Notes: a model not told the origin generated them from the letters alone. Shown: positions 15,857 to 23,635, numbered from the stretch's first letter. The stretch is 64,000 nt of DNA from Mesorhizobium sp. M4B.F.Ca.ET.058.02.1.1 (GCF_003952505.1 NZ_CP034450.1:1550001-1614000); one strand, 5' to 3'. Made by a program: numbers and translations.

Positions 15857-16024
15857 TCAGTTCGATGGAGATTTTTCGCGCGCGCGATCCAACTCTGCGC
15901 GCGCCTCCTCTTTCTGCTTCTCGGCATCGGCCTTGCGCTTCGGGCAGTCCTCGAAATTGTGGTCGCGGCCGCCGCAATAGGAGCAGCATTTCGCGGGCGC
16001 TTCCGGGTGGAGCATCCAAGCCAT
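15857..16024 (-). CDS. Small zinc-knuckle protein upstream of rtcB
   Basis: A 55-residue frame (52 from the second ATG at 16015). It carries a textbook CCHC zinc knuckle, 'CSYCGGRDHNFEDC' (C-x2-C-x4-H-x4-C), followed by a strongly charged helix 'KADAEKQKEEARAELDRARE'. It ends 24 bases before the longest rtcB frame, on the same strand, so the two are probably co-transcribed. Zinc knuckles of this type commonly bind single-stranded nucleic acid. Together with RtcB this suggests an RNA-binding adaptor, which is inference. Confidence 0.7.
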   Translation of the reverse strand: MAWMLHPEAPAKCCSYCGGRDHNFEDCPKRKADAEKQKEEARAELDRAREKSPSN

Positions 16025-16110
16025 TCCCAAGAATGCACGAAAAGCTTTCCGGTTGCAGCAATTCGTGATGCGCCCGCAGCCGCCGGTTCAGCCAATGCTC
16101 CGATATTGCT

Positions 16111-16340
16111 GGAATTGCTTCTCTTTCACGCAATTCCGGACGGAAAACCGCTGCACACTTTTCCTGGAATTGCTTCTCTTTCACGCAATTCCAGACGGAA
16201 AACCGCTGCACACTTTTCCTGGAATTGCTTCTCTTTCACGCAATTCCAGACGGAAAACCGCTGCACACTTTTCCTGGAATTGCTTCTCTCTCATGCAATT
16301 CCAGACGGAAAACCGCTGCACACTTTTCCTGGAATTGCTT
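16111..16340. repeat. Tandem array of a 55-bp palindromic repeat, four copies plus a stub
   Basis: Units start at 16111, 16166, 16221 and 16276, with a 10-bp remnant at 16331. Each unit begins ggaattgc..., contains gcaattcc as its inverted partner, then gacggaaaaccgctgcacacttttcct. Copies are almost identical (a few substitutions), implying recent expansion. The same core recurs in three copies at 57.76-57.95 kb. No spacers or cas genes are present, so it is not CRISPR. Confidence 0.9.
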
Positions 16341-16385
16341 TAAGGAGCTCGCCGCTTGCGCGGCGGGCTCCCAGTTAATCACCCG

Positions 16386-16741
16386 TCACGCATGCGCGTG
16401 CGGATGATGGACATCCCAGACCGCCCAGGCCGATACGGCAACCACCAGAATGCCGAGGATAACATGGGTCGCCATCGCGTTGGCGTTTGCCATGAAGCCC
16501 AGCAGCCAGGGTGAAACGATCAGCCAAAGCCCGAGGACGAGATTGACCCATTCCTCCCACTCCGCGAACACCGAAAGCGTCGCCAAAGCCAACGCGCCGA
16601 GCGCAACGCCAACAATCCAGGCGTTCCACGCGGGCATCGTCTCAGCGGCGAAGCCGATGATCCAGGGGAGATGAACAGGCAGATCGCAAGGACCAGATTG
16701 ATCCAATCCTGGCCCCTCTTTCCTTCCATCATCATTGCCAT
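16386..16741 (-). pseudogene. SPW-repeat membrane protein, frameshifted
   Basis: Two frames together give one SPW-family protein. From ATG 16741 (preceded by GGAGG) the reading is MAMMMEGKRGQDWINLVLAI to 'CLFISP'. After a one-base loss in the C run at 16665-16668 the other frame continues 'PWIIGFAAETMPAWNAWIVG', with the second repeat 'VNLVLGLWLIVSPWLLGF' and an end 'VHHPHAHA'. Four hydrophobic helices would result, with two SPW motifs, the first broken by the shift. Such proteins are membrane proteins of unknown function, frequent in stress regulons. It may be a real pseudogene or a homopolymer sequencing error. Confidence 0.75.
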
Positions 16742-17058
16742 AGACAACCTCCATGAAGATGAAGCTTGACCAAAGCACTACGTTTCGCGTGCAGAGCACG
16801 CTTAGTCATTGATATAATTACGTTTCAAAATCCTTCAAGGTTCAGGCCACTTTACCGGCCCGCTGCCTCCATGCGACCGGGCCGCTGGCGGCAGCCATCT
16901 CTCCCCGGCGCCGGGCGCCGAGATGCGTCGCTTTTTCCAGGGAACCCCCGGGGCATCGGCGCGTTCGCCTAGGAACAGCTCGGCAAATAGCAGAAATTTG
17001 CCTTGGCAAACAAAGTTGCCATATTAGCTGACTAAACGAATTGTGGTGCCGTGAACCG
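16742..17058. other. Intergenic region carrying an EcfG promoter
   Basis: No gene is supported. It separates the SPW gene (minus) from a small plus-strand gene. It holds an exact EcfG-type site at 16941-16965 and an AT-rich patch with aaatttgcc sequences near 16993. Confidence 0.4.
16941..16965 (+). promoter_or_regulatory. EcfG-type stress promoter
   Basis: GGAAC (16941-16945), 16 bases, CGTT (16962-16965): exact consensus. It faces the small gene at 17059, about 95 bases downstream. Confidence 0.65.
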
Positions 17059-17238
17059 ATGGCCAAGAAGAAATCGAGACCTATGCTTTCCGCGATCTCG
17101 CCCGCCTCCGCGGCCGAGGCCTATGAGGCTGCCTACTTCGCCCGCAAATGCGGCCTGACCCGCGACGAAGCGCTGAAGATGATGCGCGAGGCGCAGGCCG
17201 GCGTGAGGGCCCCGTCCGAAGGCAAGCGCAAGGGTTAG
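17059..17238 (+). CDS. 59-residue basic hypothetical protein
   Basis: Starts MAKKKSRPMLSAISPASAAE and has a helix-turn-helix-like stretch 'RKCGLTRDEALKMMREAQAG', then a short basic end. Small, soluble, lysine-rich. The frame is open from 17041, but ATG 17059 gives the natural start. Expression is predicted to be under the stress sigma factor because of the upstream GGAAC site. The function is unknown. Confidence 0.6.
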   Translation: MAKKKSRPMLSAISPASAAEAYEAAYFARKCGLTRDEALKMMREAQAGVRAPSEGKRKG

Positions 17239-17270
17239 GCCCCCTACCCCCACCTCTGGCAAGCCTCCTC

Positions 17271-18242
17271 TCAATAGCCGCCGACAATCGGCAGGATCTC
17301 GCCGGTGATGTAGCTGGAGCATTGCGGCGAAGCGAGGAACACATAGGCCGGCGCGATCTCTTCCGGTTGCGCCGGCCGCTTCATCGGCGTCTTGGCGCCG
17401 AACTGGGAAACGTCCTCGGCCTCCTTTTCCGACGGATTGAGCGGCGTCCAGACCGGGCCCGGCGCCACCGCGTTGACGCGGATGCCCTTGCCGATCAGGT
17501 TGCCCGACAGAGCGCGCGTGAAGGCGTGGATGCCGCCCTTGGTCATCGAATAGTCGACCAGATGCTTCGAACCCTCGATGCCGGTGACCGAACCGGTGTT
17601 GATGATGGCCGAGCCCGGCTTCATGTGCGGCACGGCTGCCTGCGCCATATGGAAATAGCCGTAGAGATTGGTCTTCAGCGTGGTGTCGAAATGCTCCTCG
17701 GTGAGGTCGGTGAAATCGGTCGAATGGATCTGGAAGGCGGCGTTGTTGACCAGCACATCGAGGCCACCCAATGCCTTCACCGTCTGCTCGACCGCCTTGC
17801 GGCAGAAGGCGCGCCTGGCGACATCGCCGCGCAGCGCCAGGCAGCGCCTGCCCTCGGCCTCGACTGCGCGCTTGGTCGTCTCGGCGTCGCGATCCTCACT
17901 GAGATAGGCGATGGCGATATCGGCGCCCTCGCGCGCGAACAGCACCGCCACGGCACGACCGATGCCGGAATCGCCGCCGGTGATCAGCGCCACCTTGCCG
18001 TCGAGCTTCTTCGAGCCCTGCCAGAACGGCGCGTCGTAGAGCGGCGCCGGCTCGATCGCCCACTCCTCGCCGGGTTTTGGATGATGCTGCTTCGGGAAAG
18101 GCGGCACGGGATATTCGCGCGCCCCGGCCTGCATGGCACCCGGCTCTTTCGCCTTGGCCTTGCGGCGGTCATCGGCGTCGACCTTGCGCTGCACGCGGCG
18201 CTGCCTGCCTGCCGCCTTCGATGTGTCGGATTTCGTCAGCAT
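17271..18242 (-). CDS. Short-chain dehydrogenase, YghA/GsiB-like
   Basis: A 323-residue classical SDR with a long basic N-terminal leader (about 75 residues, 'KPGEEWAIEPAPLYDAPFWQ'). The Rossmann motif is 'ITGGDSGIGRAVAV', then 'VNNAAFQ', the catalytic Ser in 'INTGSVTG', and Tyr-x3-Lys in 'YSMTKGG'. The 'PAPLYDAPFWQGSKKLDGKVALITG' style N-terminus marks the stress-induced YghA/YdaD/GsiB subgroup, NAD(P)-dependent oxidoreductases of unclear substrate. ATG 18242 has GGAGACG upstream. Its place in the stress island fits. Confidence 0.9.
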   Translation of the reverse strand: MLTKSDTSKAAGRQRRVQRKVDADDRRKAKAKEPGAMQAGAREYPVPPFPKQHHPKPGEEWAIEPAPLYDAPFWQGSKKLDGKVALITGGDSGIGRAVAVLFAREGADIAIAYLSEDRDAETTKRAVEAEGRRCLALRGDVARRAFCRKAVEQTVKALGGLDVLVNNAAFQIHSTDFTDLTEEHFDTTLKTNLYGYFHMAQAAVPHMKPGSAIINTGSVTGIEGSKHLVDYSMTKGGIHAFTRALSGNLIGKGIRVNAVAPGPVWTPLNPSEKEAEDVSQFGAKTPMKRPAQPEEIAPAYVFLASPQCSSYITGEILPIVGGY

Positions 18243-18419
18243 CGCTTCGTCTCCTGGTTTCGATAAGGACAACGTCTGCCGCTCGAAAAGGTTGGCAAAG
18301 TCGAAACACCGGACCGGCCGCCCGCGGGCCTCGGCGCCGGTCGCGGCATATCAAAGTTAAATGCGACGACCGGCGCGCGATGGTAGTCGATGCAATGAGG
18401 GACCTTGTGGAGGCATCTG

Positions 18420-18530
18420 ATGAAACCGGTTCTTGCGAGCAGTCCCCTTCTGGCCCTGGGCGTCGTCGCCTTCACGATCGCGCCCTTCGCCGGATTGCTA
18501 TGGCGAACCCGGGAGTGGTTCGCCTGGTGA
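18420..18530 (+). CDS. 36-residue membrane micropeptide
   Basis: A short frame with an excellent ribosome site (GTGGAGG, 6 bases, ATG). It encodes MKPVLASSPLLALGVVAFTI, continuing 'APFAGLLWRTREWFAW'. This is one hydrophobic segment followed by a short Arg/Trp-rich tail, typical of single-pass stress micropeptides. The stop is 6 bases before the DUF982 gene start, suggesting coupling. Confidence 0.5.
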   Translation: MKPVLASSPLLALGVVAFTIAPFAGLLWRTREWFAW

Positions 18531-18536
18531 CCGGCC

Positions 18537-18854
18537 GTGAGTCTGTTCCTGCCCCTGACGATCCGGTTCGCCGATGGCGGCTCGATGGTCGTGTCGTCCA
18601 TCGCCGATGCCAAGAAGGCGCTCGCCAGGACATGGAAGGATAAGGACGCCGCGACCTATGTCGTGGCGGTCCGCCTGGTGGACGACGCACTCGCAGGGAT
18701 CTGCCGACCCGCTGTTGCCTTCGACGCGTTCAAGACGGCCGCGGCGGAGCAAGGGCTGCTGAGGCCCGGCGACCGGAGCGCCGCGCTCGTCATGCTCGAC
18801 GAGCTGTGGGCGCCGGGCAGCGCCAAGTCGGCGGCCCCCAGAAAACCCGGCTGA
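18537..18854 (+). CDS. DUF982 protein
   Basis: A 105-residue protein starting at GTG 18537. Core pattern: a beta strand ('LPLTIRFADGGSMVVSSIAD'), helices with the tryptophan 'ARTWKDKDAATYVVAVRLVD', and 'AFDAFKTAAAEQGLL'. This matches DUF982, a family almost restricted to rhizobia and often present in several copies. Two more members are at 22383 and 22689. The function is unknown. Confidence 0.7.
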   Translation: MSLFLPLTIRFADGGSMVVSSIADAKKALARTWKDKDAATYVVAVRLVDDALAGICRPAVAFDAFKTAAAEQGLLRPGDRSAALVMLDELWAPGSAKSAAPRKPG

Positions 18855-18860
18855 TCGCCC

Positions 18861-19142
18861 ATGGCCTGGAACGTCAGCATCGGCGACGAGGTGATCGTGA
18901 ACGCCACCATCCTGAAGCTGCTCGGCAGCGGCCGCGCGCGGGTGCGGATCCCGACCCACAACTATCCTTTCGCCATCGACCCGCCGGCCGGGGCCAAGGC
19001 CGGCGACCCGATAATGATCGCCGGTCACATTACCGAAGTCGACCAGGACAGAGGCCGGGTTACGTTCAAGGCCGGCGGCCTGGTCACCGTCGACATAGCG
19101 TCGGTCGCCGCCTGGAAGTCGGTGCTTCGCGATCCGCCGTGA
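18861..19142 (+). CDS. Hypothetical small beta-barrel protein
   Basis: A 93-residue, strand-rich protein: 'NVSIGDEVIVNATILKLLGS', 'ARVRIPTHNYPFAIDPP', 'GHITEVDQDRGRVTFKAGGL'. The repeated hydrophobic/charged alternation and glycine turns suggest an OB- or SH3-like barrel. It starts 6 bases after the DUF982 stop and so belongs to the same transcript. The function is unknown. Confidence 0.6.
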   Translation: MAWNVSIGDEVIVNATILKLLGSGRARVRIPTHNYPFAIDPPAGAKAGDPIMIAGHITEVDQDRGRVTFKAGGLVTVDIASVAAWKSVLRDPP

Positions 19143-19145
19143 CGC

Positions 19146-19865
19146 CTATCTCGGTTCCCGGTTCATGCTGAGATAGGTGGGGTCGAACTCAGCCAACTCC
19201 ACCAGCAGATCCCAGTCGAGGATGGTCACGGTATAGCTCGACCAGCTGACCAGGCCGATGTTGCGCAGCATGCCGATGACCCTGTTCATATGGACGACCG
19301 ACAGCCCGAGCACATCGGCAAGCTCCGCTTGCGACAAGGGAAGCTGGAAGCTCATCCCGCTGGTGCGCTTGACCACCTGGAGGCGGACGAACAGCTCGCA
19401 AATGAGATGGGCGAGGTGCGATGTCTTGGAACGCCGGCCCATGGCCACGATCCACTCCCGGTGGATGGCGCCGTCGACGAGCGTGTCCAGCCACAAAAGC
19501 CGCGTCAGATGCGGCGCCTGCTCGGTAATGGCGCGCAGCTTGCCGTGCTCGGCGGCGGCCACGCGGCATGGCGACAGCGCGATGATGCCGTGGTCCATCG
19601 TCTTCAGGAGAAAGGCGTGAAGGTCGACGAAGTCACCCGGAACCTGCAAGGACGTGAACTGCCGGCCGCCATCCTCGAGCACCTTGTAGCGCGCGGCAAT
19701 GCCGTCGAGGATCAGGGTGCTGTGGGTCGGTCTCGAGCCTTCCGAAACGATGTCCTGCCCCGTGGCGACATGCCTTTCGGTCGAGATGGCACCCGCCAGC
19801 AATTCCTTTTCCGCCTCCGAGAGGTCGTCGTGCTGGCCAAGGTTCAGATACAGGGATTCGAGCAT
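19146..19865 (-). CDS. Crp/Fnr-family transcriptional regulator
   Basis: A 239-residue regulator. The N-terminal cyclic-nucleotide-like barrel (residues 20-120) contains 'DIVSEGSRPTHSTLILDGIA' and 'LQVPGDFVDLHAFLL'; a long dimer helix follows; the C-terminal winged helix carries 'LSQAELADVLGLSVVHMNRVI'. No Fnr-type N-terminal Cys cluster is present, so oxygen sensing by iron-sulfur is unlikely. Such regulators are common in rhizobial stress and redox control. It is convergent with the gene at 18861, 3 bases apart. Confidence 0.9.
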   Translation of the reverse strand: MLESLYLNLGQHDDLSEAEKELLAGAISTERHVATGQDIVSEGSRPTHSTLILDGIAARYKVLEDGGRQFTSLQVPGDFVDLHAFLLKTMDHGIIALSPCRVAAAEHGKLRAITEQAPHLTRLLWLDTLVDGAIHREWIVAMGRRSKTSHLAHLICELFVRLQVVKRTSGMSFQLPLSQAELADVLGLSVVHMNRVIGMLRNIGLVSWSSYTVTILDWDLLVELAEFDPTYLSMNREPR

Positions 19866-20146
19866 TCGGTTCCGATCCTGCGTGCACCGCCAAGAGCAAA
19901 CGCCGCAGCCGGCGTCCGGTTGCAGCCGGGCTGACTAGGCATGCGCGTCGGGAGACTTGCCGACAGGAGAGCCGTCCCGGCGATCCCGCGCGCCGCGCGC
20001 CGTCCACGACTTGGGTTCACGAAATATTTCGCAGGGAACATCCGTTCCCGGCCACGCTTATCGTGATGCAAGGAAGCGGCGCTTGCGATTTCACGGGCGC
20101 CGTTTCCTTTGCACCCTCAAGGCGCATCAACCGATGGAGCAAAGTG
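19866..20146. other. Intergenic region between Crp-like and YciE-like genes
   Basis: No gene is supported; long frames here are GC-rich shadows. It holds the promoter of the Crp-like gene on one side and an EcfG-type site for the YciE-like gene on the other. Confidence 0.35.
20035..20059 (+). promoter_or_regulatory. EcfG-type stress promoter
   Basis: GGAAC (20035-20039), 18 bases, TT (20058-20059). The -10 quartet reads GCTT rather than CGTT, but the invariant TT is in place. About 88 bases before the YciE-like start. Confidence 0.5.
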
Positions 20147-20668
20147 ATGGCAAGGAAGAATTCGTCAGGCGCGGCGAACGGCCTGGAGAGCCTGTTCGTG
20201 GACGGCCTGAAGGACATTTACTATGCGGAAAAGAAGATCCTGAAGACGTTGCCCAAGCTGGCGAAGGCAGCCCAGTCAAAGGAACTGAGCGCGGCCTTCG
20301 AGAAGCATCGCATGGAAACGGAGGGACAGGTCGAGCGCCTGGAACAGGTGTTCGAACTGATGGGCAAGGCCGCAAGGGGCAAGACCTGTCCGGCGATCGA
20401 CGGCATCCTTGAAGAAGGGTCGGAAATCCTCGAGGAGTACGAGGACGAGCCGGCGCTGGACGCGGGCCTGGTGGCGGCTGCCCAGGCCGTCGAGCATTAT
20501 GAAATAGCCCGCTACGGCACGCTGGTCGCCTGGGCGGAGCAACTGGGCCTCAAGGACGCGGTGCCGTTGCTGCGCGAAACGCTGGCGCAGGAGTCCGCCA
20601 CCGACGAGGCGCTGAGCGCGCTGGGCGAAAGTGGCGCGAACCAGCGGGCGTTGCAGGCGGCAGCCTGA
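20147..20668 (+). CDS. YciE/DUF892-type ferritin-like protein
   Basis: A 173-residue four-helix bundle: 'LESLFVDGLKDIYYAEKKIL', 'HRMETEGQVERLEQVFELMG', 'AAAQAVEHYEIARYGTLVAW', 'LGLKDAVPLLRETLAQESAT'. The conserved Glu/His/Asp residues (D..Y..E.., H..ET, E.YE) could bind a di-metal centre. YciE-like proteins are induced by osmotic and stationary-phase stress. ATG 20147 follows GGAG. A GGAAC site upstream supports stress sigma control. Confidence 0.88.
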   Translation: MARKNSSGAANGLESLFVDGLKDIYYAEKKILKTLPKLAKAAQSKELSAAFEKHRMETEGQVERLEQVFELMGKAARGKTCPAIDGILEEGSEILEEYEDEPALDAGLVAAAQAVEHYEIARYGTLVAWAEQLGLKDAVPLLRETLAQESATDEALSALGESGANQRALQAAA

Positions 20669-20847
20669 GCCGCCGGGCACCCGCTCTGGTCGCCCGCAAC
20701 CGCGGTCCCGGTCGAGGCCGGGGCCGCGCGCGATCACAAGGATTCCCCGAACAAAACAAACGGGCGTCTCGGCCGCAACACGCTGCCGACGGCTCTGGCT
20801 TTGGCACGACGCCATGGAGCATGGCGCATCAGGCGGAGGATTAGGGG

Positions 20848-21222
20848 TTGGAACGAATATTCAACCGTGTCGCGGAGGCGGTCGCCCATGCCGCGGGCCG
20901 CCCTTGGGCTTTCGTCTCATGCTTGGCCTGCGTGGTCGTCTGGGCCTTGTCCGGTCCGGTGTTCGCCTTTTCGGAGACCTGGCAACTCGTCATCAACACC
21001 GGGACCACAATCATCACCTTTCTGATGGTGTTCCTGATCCAGAACACCCAGAACCGCGACGGTGCGGCCATACAGGCGAAGCTCGACGAACTCATACGGT
21101 CCGGACAGGGAAAGAACGACTTCATCGGCATCGAGCATCTCACGGAAGCCGAGGTGCAGGAGTTCAGAAATCGGTGCGCCGAGGCCAAGCAGGCTCAACT
21201 GCGCCCGCAGCGCGCCTACTGA
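20848..21222 (+). CDS. Low-affinity iron permease-like membrane protein
   Basis: A 124-residue protein with two transmembrane helices (FVSCLACVVVWALSGPVFAF and LVINTGTTIITFLMVFLIQN) followed by 'TQNRDGAAIQAKLDELIRS' and a charged tail. This is the bacterial form of the low-affinity iron permease family. The family name comes from fungal Fet4; transport by the short bacterial form is unproven. The start is a TTG at 20848 after GGAGG. Confidence 0.85.
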   Translation: MERIFNRVAEAVAHAAGRPWAFVSCLACVVVWALSGPVFAFSETWQLVINTGTTIITFLMVFLIQNTQNRDGAAIQAKLDELIRSGQGKNDFIGIEHLTEAEVQEFRNRCAEAKQAQLRPQRAY

Positions 21223-21336
21223 TTTCTGGACGCTGCAGTCGACGGCGGGTTGGCGGGGTTCCCAGTCCTGAAACAAAACGCGGGCGGTTTGCACTTTGCC
21301 AGGGGCCACAGCCCTGGCTACTCCAGTAAGGCCTCT

Positions 21337-21366
21337 CCCGCTGGCTCCGGCCGGCGGGCTTTTTAG
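21337..21366 (+). terminator. Rho-independent terminator
   Basis: Stem cccgctgg / ccggcggg (one wobble) with loop ctccgg, followed by CTTTTTAG. It ends the iron permease transcript and insulates the ligase gene. Confidence 0.7.
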
Positions 21367-21377
21367 CAATCACTAAC

Positions 21378-21402
21378 GGAACCGAAGCGACCATGCGATA
21401 TT
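21378..21402 (+). promoter_or_regulatory. EcfG-type stress promoter
   Basis: GGAAC (21378-21382), 18 bases, TT (21401-21402); the -10 quartet reads TATT. It is 29 bases from the ligase start codon. Confidence 0.5.
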
Positions 21403-21430
21403 GAATCAAAGTTTCGCATGGGGAGTTCCA

Positions 21431-22330
21431 ATGCCTAGGCTTGCCGGCGGCGACCGGTTGTCATTTATCGAGCCGTTGATGCCGACGCTCGTCGACAAGC
21501 CACCGGAAGGCGATGGCTGGATTCATGAAGTTAAATTCGACGGCTACCGCTCCCAAATTGTTCGGGACGTGGACGGTGTGCGCATTTTCAGCCGCCGCGG
21601 GCTCGACTGGACTGCAAAATATCGCGACCTTGCCAACGCCGCGAGCGAGCTCGAGGCCGAGGACGCGATCATCGACGGCGAAGTGATCGTCACGAATGAG
21701 GCTGGGCTGTCCGACTTCAAGGCGCTGCGTAAGGCCATTACCAGTCGGCAACAGGACCTCTATTTCGTCGCCTTCGATCTTCTCCACCTCAATGGCCACG
21801 ACCTCCGCGACATCGCGCTGGAGGACCGGCGCGAGATTCTGGCCGAGATGATCCCGTCTGGCGGGCGCATCCAGTTCAGTCAAGCGTTGCCGGGCGATGC
21901 CAAGTCCATCTTTCATCTCATCGAGCAAGCCGGGCTTGAAGGCATGGTTTCGAAGCGCAAGGACAGCAAATATCGCTCCGGCAATTCTACGGCCTGGCTC
22001 AAGGCCAAGTGCTACACGATCGACGAATACGAGCTGCTCGGCGTCGAGCGCGAGGCGGGCAAGCCTGCCTTCGCCCTCATGGCCGAGCGCGGCACCGGGC
22101 GCTATGTCGGCAGCGCCTTCATCACTCTAAACCGCGAAATGCGAGAACGCTTGTGGCAGCGCGTCCAGGAGCACGCAGGCACGGCGCCGAACGGCATGAG
22201 GCGGGCGGCGACGCAATGGGTAAGGCCAGGGCTGATTGGCCGTGTAAAGCACCTCCGTGGCGAGGAAGACCTGCGCCACGCGTCCTTGCAGGACTTCCGC
22301 GAGGAAGGGTCACCCTGGAGGCGGTCATAG
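21431..22330 (+). CDS. Stand-alone ATP-dependent DNA ligase, LigD type
   Basis: A 299-residue ligase core. The adenylated-lysine motif I is 'EVKFDGYR' (about residue 35), followed by 'FSRRGLDWTAKY', 'IIDGEVIV', 'FDLLHLNG', 'EGMVSKRKDSKYRSG' and 'WLKAKCY'. An OB-fold domain follows (residues 200-299). It lacks the phosphoesterase and polymerase domains of full LigD. Rhizobia often carry several LigD and Ku paralogues, and a stress promoter upstream fits stationary-phase double-strand break repair. ATG 21431 follows GGGAG; a TTG at 21401 is also open. Confidence 0.92.
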   Translation: MPRLAGGDRLSFIEPLMPTLVDKPPEGDGWIHEVKFDGYRSQIVRDVDGVRIFSRRGLDWTAKYRDLANAASELEAEDAIIDGEVIVTNEAGLSDFKALRKAITSRQQDLYFVAFDLLHLNGHDLRDIALEDRREILAEMIPSGGRIQFSQALPGDAKSIFHLIEQAGLEGMVSKRKDSKYRSGNSTAWLKAKCYTIDEYELLGVEREAGKPAFALMAERGTGRYVGSAFITLNREMRERLWQRVQEHAGTAPNGMRRAATQWVRPGLIGRVKHLRGEEDLRHASLQDFREEGSPWRRS

Positions 22331-22382
22331 GGGAATAGGCTCTGAAGTATGGTGAGGCGACGTTGACCGCCGCCTCACCCGC

Positions 22383-22667
22383 CTAGACGTGCGAAGGCCG
22401 CGCCTTCCAATAAGGCGGCGGCATATTTCCTTCCTCGATAAGGATGTCCTTCTTCCGGGCAAAGGCGGCAAAGATTCCCCTGGCCGTCTCCGCGTCGATG
22501 TCTCCGACCAGTGCCGCCTTGCACGCGCGGATGGCAGCTTTCTGCTCGGGACTGTTGCCGCACCAATCGGTGGCAAACTGGTATGCGTCAACCACGGTGT
22601 TGAGCTGACGGGGAAAACCCATTCCAACCCAAACTCGGATCGGCTTTTCGAATGGCTTTGAGAGCAT
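22383..22667 (-). CDS. DUF982 protein
   Basis: A 94-residue protein: 'KPIRVWVGMGFPRQLNTVVD', 'AYQFATDWCGNSPEQKAAIR', 'ACKAALVGDIDAETARGIFA'. This is the characteristic DUF982 layout: a V-x-V strand, a tryptophan helix, then A-C-x-A-L. ATG 22667 follows GGAGG. It lies 21 bases after another DUF982 gene in the same direction, so a tandem pair. Confidence 0.8.
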   Translation of the reverse strand: MLSKPFEKPIRVWVGMGFPRQLNTVVDAYQFATDWCGNSPEQKAAIRACKAALVGDIDAETARGIFAAFARKKDILIEEGNMPPPYWKARPSHV

Positions 22668-22688
22668 CGCGACCTCCATCGCGAGACT

Positions 22689-22988
22689 TCAAGCGGCTAG
22701 CCCACCGCGGCCGCCGACCCTGGCCATCCATGGCGGCGGTGCGCTCAGTTCTTCAAGAACCTTGGCTGATTTTGCGAAACCGCAGAAGGCCTCCCTTGCG
22801 GCGTTTCGCGGGTAATCGCTGTCGAATGCCTTTTGGCAGGCTCGCAGCGCAGTGTCGTAAATCGGGCCGCGCCTATTTTTCGGCCATTCGTAGAGAAATT
22901 CCAGGGCGTCCTCGATGCATGCGATTTCCTGGATCAGGCTCTTTCCGCTCTTGACGAAAACAGGGCTGTCGAACATCCGGTCGTTCAT
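22689..22988 (-). CDS. DUF982 protein
   Basis: A 99-residue paralogue of the next gene: 'SPVFVKSGKSLIQEIACIED', 'ALEFLYEWPKNRRGPIYDTA', 'LRACQKAFDSDYPRNAAREA'. ATG 22988 follows TGGAGG. The pair, plus the copy at 18537, gives three DUF982 genes within 4.5 kb. The function is unknown. Confidence 0.8.
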   Translation of the reverse strand: MNDRMFDSPVFVKSGKSLIQEIACIEDALEFLYEWPKNRRGPIYDTALRACQKAFDSDYPRNAAREAFCGFAKSAKVLEELSAPPPWMARVGGRGGLAA

Positions 22989-23335
22989 AAGATCCTCCAA
23001 ATCGAACGAACAATTGAGTGTCAGGAGGGCCGAGACCTACGGCAGTATCCCTGGCCCAGCGGCGATATGGGTTTGAGGGCTTTTGTCGTCAAGAGTGCTC
23101 TGCAACCTCTATGAGCTTGGTGCATGGGCCTCGCCCGAATAAGACAGCCAGTATCACATCTGCCTATCCGCGCCGTTTTCCTATATTCGCCGCTTCTTTG
23201 CGCCCATACCGGGGCGAGCCGGCAGACCCGAGCCCAGAACCTGGCCGCCACACACGATCCCTCGGGCTTTTCGGGAACCGTTCGCGTGTTTTCCTCTTTT
23301 GGAAATCGAAGGGACCGCCTCGTAAGGAGACAACG
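22989..23335. other. Intergenic region between DUF982 pair and secreted protein
   Basis: No gene is supported. It provides upstream sequence for the DUF982 pair on the minus strand and an EcfG-type site for the secreted protein on the plus strand. Confidence 0.35.
23274..23298 (+). promoter_or_regulatory. EcfG-type stress promoter
   Basis: GGAAC (23274-23278), 18 bases, TT (23297-23298); quartet TCTT. It is 38 bases from the next start codon. Confidence 0.5.
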
Positions 23336-23635
23336 ATGAACCGGCTACTTTTCGCGTTACCTATCTTGGCCCTGTCCACTGGGCTTGCCATTGCGCAGTC
23401 AACCAGCACCACGAGCGGATCTTCCACGACAACCACGACGACGACAACGATGCCGAGCACCACCAATCAGGGTACAGACTCGACCACCACGAGCGACACC
23501 AATCCGAATTCGGCGAAGGATTGCGCGCCCGGCCAGCAGACCGGCAGTGCCAAGCAGGCGGCTCCGGGGCAGCAGGATACCGATGCAAAGACGGCTGCTC
23601 CAGGCCAGTTGAAAACGACGACCGAAGGCTGTTGA
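23336..23635 (+). CDS. Secreted Thr/Ser-rich small protein
   Basis: A 99-residue protein with a signal peptide (MNRLLFALPILALSTGLAIA, cut after IAQ), then a Ser/Thr-rich stretch. Three degenerate 'APGQQ/APGQL' repeats follow (KDCAPGQQTG, KQAAPGQQDT, KTAAPGQLKT) and it ends in Cys. It is probably periplasmic or surface-exposed and disordered. Proteins of this kind (NSAKDCAPGQ) recur in rhizobia and are of unknown function. ATG 23336 follows AAGGAG. Confidence 0.7.
   Translation: MNRLLFALPILALSTGLAIAQSTSTTSGSSTTTTTTTTMPSTTNQGTDSTTTSDTNPNSAKDCAPGQQTGSAKQAAPGQQDTDAKTAAPGQLKTTTEGC

Noticed and set aside
15835-16095. 86-codon minus-strand frame overlapping the zinc-knuckle gene
   Set aside because: It is Arg/Ala-rich without structure, whereas the other frame encodes a complete CCHC knuckle with a sensible start and stop.
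16111-16340. Tandem 55-bp repeats as a CRISPR array
   Set aside because: Units are directly contiguous with no unique spacers, and no cas genes are present. The same unit occurs at 57.7 kb as a palindromic element.
18243-18300. EcfG promoter for the SDR gene on the minus strand
   Set aside because: The candidate reads CCAAC-N16-CGTT; the -35 differs from GGAAC at two positions, so I left it out.
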